Assembly (NCBI GenBank): GCA_035550315.1
Contig: DASZPL010000049.1
Coordinates: 1-10,842 of the forward strand
DNA: 10,842 bases
Origin: DASZPL01 sp035550315
GTDB taxonomy: Bacteria > Actinomycetota > Actinomycetes > JAFAQI01
Direction of reading: 5' to 3'
Both the position numbers and the translations under genes were made by a program. This document shows, piece after piece, positions 1 to 5,894 of the stretch. Every line of letters begins with the position of its first letter. Position 1 is the first letter of the stretch. Under the pieces are notes generated by a model, which did no database searches, was not told the DNA's origin, and saw nothing but the letters and a program-made list of their open reading frames with translations.

Positions 1-398
<398 letters not shown>

Positions 399-427
399 AA
401 ATGCTACGCGTCCACTGTGCGGTTCCC

Positions 428-458
428 GAGATGCGGTCGGAATTCCGACTTACATCTC
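428..458 (+). other. Nested stem-loop in the 23S-5S spacer, possible processing site
   Basis: In the roughly 67-nt spacer, GAGATG (428-433) pairs with CATCTC (453-458). Inside it, GTCGG (436-440) pairs with CCGAC (445-449) around an AATT loop. The inner part is a perfect 14-nt palindrome. No T-run follows, so it is not an intrinsic terminator. By inference it is a structure recognised when the precursor is cut between 23S and 5S, as RNase III or RNase E-type enzymes do in other bacteria. Confidence 0.5.
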
Positions 459-465
459 AATAGAG

Positions 466-585
466 TTTCGGCGGCACAATGGCGAAGGGGAAACGCCCGG
501 TCCCATTCCGAACCCGGAAGCTAAGCCCTTCAGCGCCGATGGTACTGCCCTGGTGACGGGGTGGGAGAGTAGGACGCCGCCGGAC
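466..585 (+). rRNA. 5S ribosomal RNA
   Basis: About 120 nt with the actinobacterial 5S pattern. The core ACGCCCGGTCCCATTCCGAA (493-512) leads into CCCGGAAGCTAAGCCC, then GCGCCGATGGTACTGC and the 3' GGGAGAGTAGGACGCCGCCGG. Terminal helix I is formed by CGGCGG (469-474) and CCGCCG (577-582), extended outward by U-G and U-A pairs. The ends are placed from this helix and could be off by one or two bases. It lies downstream of 23S in the usual 16S-23S-5S order and is followed at once by a terminator. Confidence 0.97.
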
Positions 586-591
586 ATCTTC

Positions 592-630
592 ATGAAGGGC
601 CACCCGTTCGCCGGGTGGCCCTTCATCGTT
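592..630 (+). terminator. Intrinsic-type terminator of the rRNA operon
   Basis: ATGAAGGGCCACCCG (592-606) pairs perfectly with CGGGTGGCCCTTCAT (612-626) around a 5-nt loop, TTCGC. The tail CGTT is a poor T-tract, which is common in high-GC actinobacteria. It starts about 6 nt after the 5S end, as expected for an rRNA operon terminator. Confidence 0.88.
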
Positions 631-655
631 ATGCGGCGTCGGGAAGGAGCCCGGA

Positions 656-1411
656 ATGGGTCGAGATGCTCGCCCACCGGCCGCCGGCCGGCGGCGGGAG
701 CCGGAACCGCCGCTGCCCGAGCACATCGCCGCGACCGACCTCGACCGAGCCGCGCGGGCCGGCTTGCGCAGCCTGGGTGAGGGCCTCGCCGAGCGGGTGG
801 CGCGCCACCTGGTAGCCGCGGGCGCCGTCCTCGATGAGGACCCCGACCGGGCGCTGGCCCATGCCCGCTACGCGCGTCGGCTGGCCCCGCGCCTGGCGGT
901 CGTGCGTGAGGCCGCCGGTGTGGCGGCGTACCGCGCCGGCGAGTACGCCGAGGCCCTGTCGGACCTGCGCGCCTGGCGCCGGATGACCGGCGACCCGACG
1001 TACCTGCCCGTGCTTGCCGACTGTGAGCGCGGGCTGGGGCGTCCGGAGCGGGCACTCGCCTTGGCGCGCGACCCGGACACCGCGAAGCTCGACCTGGCCG
1101 GCCGGATCGAGCTGATGATCGTCAGCTCCGGTGCGCGGCGGGACCGCGGCGAGTACGAGGCGGCGGTGGTGGCGCTGCAAGGTCCCGAGCTCGAGCGCAA
1201 CGACGTGCAGCCCTGGACCGTGCGGCTCTGGTACGCCTACGCGGCCGCGCTGGCCGACGCCGGACGCGACGACGAAGCCCAGCGCTGGTTCGGGTCGGTT
1301 GCGGCGCTCGACGACGCCGGCGAGACCGACGCGGCCGAGCGGCTCACCGAGCTAGAGGCGGCAGCTAACCGCCCGCCGGCTCGCCCTCGACCTGATCCAG
1401 CCAACGGTTGA
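656..1411 (+). CDS. TPR-like protein, Rv1691 family
   Basis: This 251-aa soluble protein, rich in Ala and Arg, has no signal peptide or membrane segment. An Arg/Pro-rich N-terminal tail (1-22) is followed by alpha-helical, TPR-like repeats. The clearest helix pairs are at about 62-110 (ALAHARYARRLAP, then AGVAAYRAGEYAEALSDL) and 190-218 (YAYAAALADAGRDDEAQRWF). The ERGLGRPERAL stretch (124-134) looks typical of the family. The ATG has a strong ribosome binding site, GGAAGGAG (642-649), 6 nt upstream. Size and position agree with M. tuberculosis Rv1691 (about 250 aa), which also lies upstream of the HAD phosphatase and tlyA. TPR folds usually bind other proteins; the partner and role are unknown. 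The last 47 bp overlap the convergent MBL gene. No promoter is obvious in the 26 nt between terminator and start. Confidence 0.9.
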   Translation: MGRDARPPAAGRRREPEPPLPEHIAATDLDRAARAGLRSLGEGLAERVARHLVAAGAVLDEDPDRALAHARYARRLAPRLAVVREAAGVAAYRAGEYAEALSDLRAWRRMTGDPTYLPVLADCERGLGRPERALALARDPDTAKLDLAGRIELMIVSSGARRDRGEYEAAVVALQGPELERNDVQPWTVRLWYAYAAALADAGRDDEAQRWFGSVAALDDAGETDAAERLTELEAAANRPPARPRPDPANG

Positions 1412-2318
1412 TCCCCTCGATGTTCGAGGCGGTCGAGCTCAGCGTCTCGTATTTCTGGTCGAGCGCCGGATCGGTGTAGAGCCGGCCATAGCGCTTGGCC
1501 GTCCGCTGCCGCAGCATGGCGATGGCGTGGTCGAGGTCGAGCCCGTCGCCCCGCGCGACCCGCACGCCGGCTACCCAGTCCTGCAGCTCCTCGGCGGCCT
1601 CGTCGAGCGCCGGGCCGACCCGCTCGACCGGCCCGAAGTGGCTGAACAGCAGCCGTTGCGGGGCGAGATCTGCGAACTGGCGTAACGAGTTCAGCGCGAT
1701 GTCCAGGTCGAAGTCGGGAGGCGGCGTCGCCGGCCGGATGGCGCCGGTCTCCGGGATGAAGATGCCGGCCGCATCACCGACGTAGAGGTCGCCGCTCAGC
1801 GAGTCGAGCAGGCCGACATGGTGTTGCGCGTGGCCCGGGGAGTAGTACGTCGTGAGCGAGCGGCCGCCGCCGAGGTCGATCGCACCGACGTCGTCCACGG
1901 CGCGGATCCGCGCCGCATCGGTCGGCCGCAGTTCGCCGAACACGGTGTCCATCAAGTCGCCGAACACCCGCCGCGCGCTGTGCATCAGCCGGGTCGGGTC
2001 GGCGAGGTGGCGGGCGCCCCGCTGATGCACGACCACCTCGGCTGCGGGAAACGCGGCGGCGAGGTCGCCGACGCCGCCGGCGTGATCCAGGTGGATGTGG
2101 GTCACGGCGATCGTGGCCAAGTCGTGCGGGCCGATGCCGAGTGCGGTCAGCGCAGCATGGACGGCGGGCGCCGAGGTCGCCGTCCCCGTCTCCACCAGGC
2201 ACGGCCGGTCGCTGGCGATGAGATAACCCGCGGTGATGCCGGCGTAGCCGGCCATCAGCGTGTCGAGGGTGTGCACGTCGTGGCCCAGCGGGGTCACTTG
2301 CAGCTTTGCTTCGTCCAC
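1365..2318 (-). CDS. MBL-fold (metallo-beta-lactamase superfamily) hydrolase
   Basis: With the chosen start the protein has 317 aa. It shows the metal-binding pattern of the superfamily: HIHLDH (H74, H76, D78, H79), H163 in SPGHAQHH, D182 in VGDAAG and H227 in SHFGP. This predicts a two-metal, probably zinc, cytosolic hydrolase. The C-terminal ~80 residues are helical, as in MBL proteins that carry an extra helical region. The substrate cannot be named; thioester, lactone or other ester cleavage are all known in this superfamily. I chose GTG at 2318 because AGGAAGGT lies 6 nt upstream; an in-frame ATG at 2384 would add 22 residues rich in Arg and Gly but has no ribosome binding site. The gene is divergent from the SSB-like gene, and its 3' end overlaps the TPR-like gene by 47 bp. 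Confidence 0.92.
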   Translation of the reverse strand: MDEAKLQVTPLGHDVHTLDTLMAGYAGITAGYLIASDRPCLVETGTATSAPAVHAALTALGIGPHDLATIAVTHIHLDHAGGVGDLAAAFPAAEVVVHQRGARHLADPTRLMHSARRVFGDLMDTVFGELRPTDAARIRAVDDVGAIDLGGGRSLTTYYSPGHAQHHVGLLDSLSGDLYVGDAAGIFIPETGAIRPATPPPDFDLDIALNSLRQFADLAPQRLLFSHFGPVERVGPALDEAAEELQDWVAGVRVARGDGLDLDHAIAMLRQRTAKRYGRLYTDPALDQKYETLSSTASNIEGINRWLDQVEGEPAGG

Positions 2319-2384
2319 AACGTCACCTTCCTGCCTGCCGGTCCACAACCCCGGTCGACGGCCGGTCCGGGCGCCTCGCGACAT

Positions 2385-2412
2385 CCGACGCTAGTAGGGC
2401 CGTAGCCGTCGG
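2385..2412. promoter_or_regulatory. Imperfect inverted repeat in the divergent MBL/SSB intergenic region
   Basis: CCGACGCTA (2385-2393) and TAGCCGTCGG (2403-2412) are inverted copies with one unpaired base, separated by 9 nt. The repeat sits between two divergent genes. On the minus strand its left arm contains TAGCGT (2393-2388), which fits an actinobacterial -10 box (TANNNT) for the MBL gene and would give a leader of about 60 nt. It could be an operator covering that promoter. No recognisable -35 box is present, and chance in high-GC DNA is possible. Confidence 0.35.
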
Positions 2413-2478
2413 ATCGCCGGCATGGCGCCGCAACCACGAAACCGGGCGCAGGCCCGCACAGGAAGGACATCAAGTGCC

Positions 2479-2871
2479 ATGTCCACACGCAACAAAGCGA
2501 GAACGTCGTCGCCGGCGTTGACCGAGCACCGCAATGACGTGACCTTGGTCGGTCGGCTCGCGGACGCCCCCGCGCCACGGTCGCTGCCCAGCGGGGACGA
2601 GCTCGTCAGCTGGCGGCTGATCATCGAGCGACCGGCCGAGGCGACCCGTGGCGGCGTCGATGTCATCGACTGCACCGCCTGGAAGGCGCGATTGCGCCGC
2701 ACCGCGTTGCACTGGGACGCCGGCGACCTGGTGGAGGTCAGTGGCGCCCTGCGCCGGCGGTTCTGGCGCGGACCCGGTGGGCTGCAGAGCCGGTGCGAGA
2801 TCGAGGCAGGTACGGCGACCCGTCGTGCCGCCGCGGCGGCGCCGGTCAGGCGTCGGCGAAAGCCCGAATGA
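2479..2871 (+). CDS. Short single-stranded DNA-binding protein (SSB) paralogue
   Basis: The 130-aa protein has one OB-fold domain of the SSB family at about residues 18-112. Visible signatures are NDVTLVGRLADAP (19-31), the SGDELVSWRLIIERP strand pair (38-52), DVIDCTAWKARLRR (61-74), and GDLVEVSGALRRRFW (82-96). It should bind single-stranded DNA. It lacks the long Gly/Pro/Gln-rich linker and the acidic DDDIPF-type tip by which the main bacterial SSB recruits repair and replication proteins; it ends instead in a basic run, PVRRRRKPE. It is therefore probably an accessory paralogue and not the replicative SSB. I chose ATG 2479, with AGGAAGGA (2460-2467) 11 nt upstream; an in-frame ATG at 2422 would add 19 residues without a ribosome binding site. 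The 3' end overlaps the convergent DUF1015 gene by 26 bp. Confidence 0.88.
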   Translation: MSTRNKARTSSPALTEHRNDVTLVGRLADAPAPRSLPSGDELVSWRLIIERPAEATRGGVDVIDCTAWKARLRRTALHWDAGDLVEVSGALRRRFWRGPGGLQSRCEIEAGTATRRAAAAAPVRRRRKPE

Positions 2872-4132
2872 CCAGGCCGGTTGCCGGCTTCGGCACGAAC
2901 AGCGTCGACTTGCGCGGCATCCGGTCGCCGGTCGCCGCGACCGCGGTCACGTCCGCGACCGGTGTCGGATTGAGCAGCAGCGCGGTGCCACCGGTGGCGC
3001 GGGCGGCGAGCACGGCGCTGTCGACGTCGTGATGGAACCGAACGATGTCCTCGCGGTCCTCCTGCTGCCAGAGTTTGCCGATCAGGTAACCGTGCGCGAT
3101 GGCGACGTCCAGCGCCCGCCAGGCGGCTGAGCGGTCGGCCGGCAGCGCAGCGGCCAGCTGGTCCGGGTCCGGCTCGGTCAGCAACCATGCCGCCGTGCCG
3201 TCGGTGAGCGCGAACGCCGTCCCGTCGACGCCCGCTTTGCCGAGCGCGGCCTCGGCGGCCGGCAGCCCGTCGGCGAGCTCGGTGACCCGGAAGCCGGCCG
3301 CCGCCCGGCTGGCTGCTTCGGCGGCCGGCAGGCCCACGATGCTGCGGTGGATCGCGTGCACCTGCGGTCCGAACGCCGAGCCGTCGACGAGGAACGCCAA
3401 CCCGAAGTCCCACGGCCCGGCACCGTCGCCCGCTGCGTGCCGGTCGGCCTGGTAGCGCAGGAAGGTGGCGTAGCGGTGATGCCCGTCGGCGATGACGGCC
3501 CGGCGCGGTCGCAGATCGTCCGCGATCGCCGCGAGCAGTGACGGATCGGTCAGCGCCCACAGTCGATGCCGGATGCCGTCTGCCGTGACCACATCGCTGA
3601 TCGGCGGTGCGGCGTCGGCGCCCGCGACCGCAGCGCTCGCCGCGCCGCCGCCGTCGTACACCAGGAAGATCATCTCGAGGTCGGCCTCGGTGGCCTGCAT
3701 CAACGCCAGCCGGTCGTTGACCGGACCCGCCATGGTGTTCTCGTGCGGCAGCACGATGCCGTCCTCGGCAGGCGTCAGTGCGATCGCCCCGACCAGGCCG
3801 CGCTGCCGATGGCCCTCCGCTTCCTGCTCGTACACGTACACCGCGGCGTCGGCATCGGGGCGGAGCACGCCCGCCGCCCGCCACTCGTCCAACCGGCCCT
3901 TAGCCGCGGCATAGCCACTGGCGTCGCCATCGTCGCGCGGCAGGGTCAACCGGACGACGTTGTGCGCCTCGCGGCGCTCGAGCTCGGCCCGCTCCGGTTC
4001 GTCGATCACGTCGTACGGCGGGGCCAGCACGTCGGCGAGCCGCACCCGATCCGGGTCGTAACGCAAGCCGCGGAACGGTGCCAGCACCAGGCCGTCGGGA
4101 CGCGGAACCGGGGTCGACGTGGGTTGCGGCAC
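2846..4132 (-). CDS. DUF1015 family protein
   Basis: This full-length 428-aa member of the DUF1015 family is predicted cytosolic. Conserved blocks in order are PFRGLRYDP (19-27), APPYDVID (37-44), AHNVVRLTLPR (56-66), LPHENTM (128-134), ADGHHRYAT (215-223), NPTPVADV (388-395) and GDRMPRKSTLFVPKPATGL (402-420). The invariant-looking His, Asp and Lys residues suggest an enzyme or nucleotide binder, but I know of no settled function and assign none. The start is GTG 4132. No ribosome binding site is seen; a TAGTGT -10 box lies 7 nt upstream, which suggests a leaderless transcript. The gene is divergent from the HAD phosphatase (56-nt gap) and tail-to-tail with the SSB-like gene, which it overlaps by 26 bp. 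Confidence 0.92.
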   Translation of the reverse strand: MPQPTSTPVPRPDGLVLAPFRGLRYDPDRVRLADVLAPPYDVIDEPERAELERREAHNVVRLTLPRDDGDASGYAAAKGRLDEWRAAGVLRPDADAAVYVYEQEAEGHRQRGLVGAIALTPAEDGIVLPHENTMAGPVNDRLALMQATEADLEMIFLVYDGGGAASAAVAGADAAPPISDVVTADGIRHRLWALTDPSLLAAIADDLRPRRAVIADGHHRYATFLRYQADRHAAGDGAGPWDFGLAFLVDGSAFGPQVHAIHRSIVGLPAAEAASRAAAGFRVTELADGLPAAEAALGKAGVDGTAFALTDGTAAWLLTEPDPDQLAAALPADRSAAWRALDVAIAHGYLIGKLWQQEDREDIVRFHHDVDSAVLAARATGGTALLLNPTPVADVTAVAATGDRMPRKSTLFVPKPATGLVIRAFADA

Positions 4133-4139
4133 GACGGCA

Positions 4140-4145
4140 ACACTA
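4140..4145 (-). promoter_or_regulatory. Putative -10 box for a leaderless DUF1015 transcript
   Basis: TAGTGT on the minus strand matches TANNNT. It is followed by 7 nt (TGCCGTC) and then the GTG start at 4132. This spacing places the transcription start at or next to the start codon, and no ribosome binding site is present, which is consistent with leaderless translation. No TTGACA-like -35 box is seen. Confidence 0.5.
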
Positions 4146-4188
4146 GCCGGGCGCTGCCTCGATACCGTCGGCCAGCAAGGAGGGTTGA

Positions 4189-5217
4189 GTGACGGAGCAG
4201 ACGGCGTTGCGCGAGGCTGACTCGTCGCCGCTGCACGAGCACGACCTGCTGCTGCTCGACCTCGACGGCGTGGTGTACGTCGGGGACCGCGCCGTCGACG
4301 GCGCCGCAGCGGCGATCCGGCGCGCGCGCAACCAAGACGCGCGGGTTGGCTTCGTCACCAACAACGCCTCGCGCACCCCGGATGCGATCGCGGAGGCGCT
4401 GCACAGCCTCGGCGTCGACGCCGAGCCGAGCGACATCGTCACCGCGGCGATGGCAGCGGCGGACCTGCTGGCCGCGCGGTACCCGACGGGCAGCGCCATC
4501 CTCGTGGTCGGCGGCGAGGGCCTGCGTGCCGCGATCGCCGATGCTGGCCTGCGCCCGGTCTCCGACGCCGAGCAGCAGCCGCGCGCGGTCGTCCAAGGCT
4601 GGTCGCCCGACGTCGGCTGGACCCAACTGGCCGAAGCAATGGTCGCGCTCGCGGCCGGCGCCGACTGGCTGGCCACCAACCTCGACCGGACGCTGCCGTC
4701 ACCGCGTGGGCCGCTGCCGGGCAACGGCTCGCTGGTCGCCGCGCTGGCCACCGCCAGCGGCCGGGAACCGGACTCGGCCGGCAAACCGGCGCCCGCCCTG
4801 TTCCGCACCGCCGTCGACCGGCTCGGCGGCACCCGCCCGCTGATGGTGGGCGACCGGCTGGAGACCGACATCCGCGGCGCCCGGCAGGCCGGGTTCGCCT
4901 CGATGGCGGTGCTGACTGGCGTGGCAACCCCCGCCGACCTGATCGCTGCCGCGCCGCCCGACCGGCCCGACTACCTGGCAGCCGATCTCGCCGGCGTGTT
5001 CGCGCCACATCCGCCGGTCGCCGTCGACGGGGACGTTTCCCGGTGCGGTGCCACGGCGCTTCGGTGGGACGGCGCTCGGCTCGAGGTTGGGCCGGTGCCC
5101 GGACCGGCCAGCACCGATGGGCTCGACCCGTTGCGCGCCCTGTGCGGACTCACCTGGCAGCAGCGGATCCCGCCGGACCACTACGCCGCCGCGCTTGCCG
5201 CCATCGGCCAGCGCTGA
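4189..5217 (+). CDS. HAD-IIA phosphatase, Rv1692 (glycerol-3-phosphate phosphatase) type
   Basis: The 342-aa protein has the class IIA HAD motifs. Motif I is LLLDLDGVVYVG with D24 (nucleophile) and D26, motif II is VTNNASR with T57, the motif III lysine is K199 in SAGKPAP, and motif IV is VGDRLETDI with D222 and D227. The C2-type cap lies between motifs II and III (about 65-190). A C-terminal extension (about 275-342) resembles the small extra domain of Rv1692. The M. tuberculosis orthologue removes phosphate from glycerol 3-phosphate in phospholipid recycling, so the same reaction is likely here but is inferred from family and neighbourhood. The start is GTG with a strong site, AAGGAGGG (4177-4184), 4 nt upstream. 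It converges on the SCP2 gene with a 23-bp gap. Confidence 0.92.
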   Translation: MTEQTALREADSSPLHEHDLLLLDLDGVVYVGDRAVDGAAAAIRRARNQDARVGFVTNNASRTPDAIAEALHSLGVDAEPSDIVTAAMAAADLLAARYPTGSAILVVGGEGLRAAIADAGLRPVSDAEQQPRAVVQGWSPDVGWTQLAEAMVALAAGADWLATNLDRTLPSPRGPLPGNGSLVAALATASGREPDSAGKPAPALFRTAVDRLGGTRPLMVGDRLETDIRGARQAGFASMAVLTGVATPADLIAAAPPDRPDYLAADLAGVFAPHPPVAVDGDVSRCGATALRWDGARLEVGPVPGPASTDGLDPLRALCGLTWQQRIPPDHYAAALAAIGQR

Positions 5218-5240
5218 GGCAGCCGCTTAGGCCCGACCGG

Positions 5241-5600
5241 TCACCCGCCGAGCAACGACCGCAGCCGGAGCAGATCCCGGACGGACGCCGACACCTGGAT
5301 CCGACCGCGCAGCCAGGCGCCGAGAAAGTCGTCGTCGCCGGCGGCGAGCGCGACCAGCACGTCGCTGGTCATCGTCAGCTGGACGTCGGCGTCCGGCGCC
5401 GCGCCGCCGTTGGCTCGGATCTGGCGGAGGTCGTGCAGGCCGTCCTCGTCGAGCCGCCCGTGGAAGCTGACGTCGAGGTCCTTCAGATGACAGCAGACGG
5501 TACGGCGCGGCACATGTTTCGCACGGAGGTCCGGCTCGACGCCGTGCAACGTCGCGGCCAACTGGTCGACCGCGGCACGGCACTGCCGGAGGCTCGCCAC
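5241..5600 (-). CDS. Small SCP2 (sterol carrier)-fold protein
   Basis: The 119-aa protein is close to the length of one SCP2 domain. The pattern is typical: RRTVCCHLKDLDVSFHGRL (32-50), an Asn/Gly-rich turn, ADVQLTMTSDVLVALAAG (71-88), and AWLRGRIQVSASVRDLLRLR (95-114). SCP2 folds hold hydrophobic ligands in a tunnel; in actinobacteria such single-domain proteins have no agreed ligand. No signal peptide or membrane segment is seen, so it should be cytosolic. The start is GTG 5600, with a GGAAGG-like site about 10 nt upstream on the minus strand. It is divergent from the small gene at 5690 and tail-to-tail with the HAD gene. An SCP2 gene at this place fits my recollection of streptomycete genomes, but M. 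tuberculosis lacks one between Rv1692 and Rv1693. Confidence 0.82.
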   Translation of the reverse strand: MASLRQCRAAVDQLAATLHGVEPDLRAKHVPRRTVCCHLKDLDVSFHGRLDEDGLHDLRQIRANGGAAPDADVQLTMTSDVLVALAAGDDDFLGAWLRGRIQVSASVRDLLRLRSLLGG

Positions 5601-5642
5601 CCGCCCGCACCTTCCATCCGAGGCAATCGCTTCGCGGCACGG

Positions 5643-5648
5643 ACGCTA
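5643..5648 (-). promoter_or_regulatory. Candidate -10 box for the SCP2 gene
   Basis: TAGCGT on the minus strand matches TANNNT and lies 42 nt upstream of the GTG at 5600. The resulting leader of about 36 nt would contain the ribosome binding site. No -35 box is recognisable. The same hexamer occurs on the plus strand at 5677-5682 for the divergent gene. Confidence 0.3.
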
Positions 5649-5676
5649 GCGCGCCGGTTCGCCCCGCCTGGTCCGA

Positions 5677-5682
5677 TAGCGT
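5677..5682 (+). promoter_or_regulatory. Putative -10 box for a leaderless transcript of the tlyA operon
   Basis: TAGCGT is followed by 7 nt (CGACCCG) and then ATG 5690. No ribosome binding site is present between them. The arrangement fits a leaderless mRNA starting at the small gene and running into tlyA and nadK. No clear -35 box is seen. Confidence 0.55.
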
Positions 5683-5689
5683 CGACCCG

Positions 5690-5893
5690 ATGACCGACCA
5701 GCCCGCCGAGCAGCCGGCCCCGCAGCCCGTGATCGAGTCGACCGGCGTTGCGGAGGTCGACGACGTGCTGTCGTCGCTGCAGGCCGTCGACGCGGCGCCG
5801 GCGGCCGAGCAGGTCGCGATCTACGAAAGCGTGCATCACCGGCTGCACGCCGTCCTGACCGAGTTCGACGACGACCCGCCGGCCAGTCCGTGA
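5690..5893 (+). CDS. Small conserved protein, Rv1693 type, first gene of the tlyA operon
   Basis: This acidic 67-aa protein has a disordered, Pro-rich N-terminus (1-16) and a short helical core at about 21-59 (VAEVDDVLSSLQAVD, then EQVAIYESVHHRLHAVLTEF), ending in DDDPPASP. It has no cysteines, membrane segment or enzyme motif. Size and position match the small conserved protein between the HAD phosphatase and tlyA in M. tuberculosis (Rv1693). The stop codon is 1 nt before the tlyA ATG, and tlyA has no ribosome binding site of its own, so translation of this gene probably carries ribosomes into tlyA. Function is unknown; a helix-pair adaptor for a neighbour-encoded protein is one possibility. 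Confidence 0.82.
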   Translation: MTDQPAEQPAPQPVIESTGVAEVDDVLSSLQAVDAAPAAEQVAIYESVHHRLHAVLTEFDDDPPASP

Positions 5894-5894
5894 C

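Noticed and set aside
436..449. Palindrome as an intrinsic terminator after 23S
   Set aside because: The stem is short, there is no T-run, and the 5S gene follows in the same operon.
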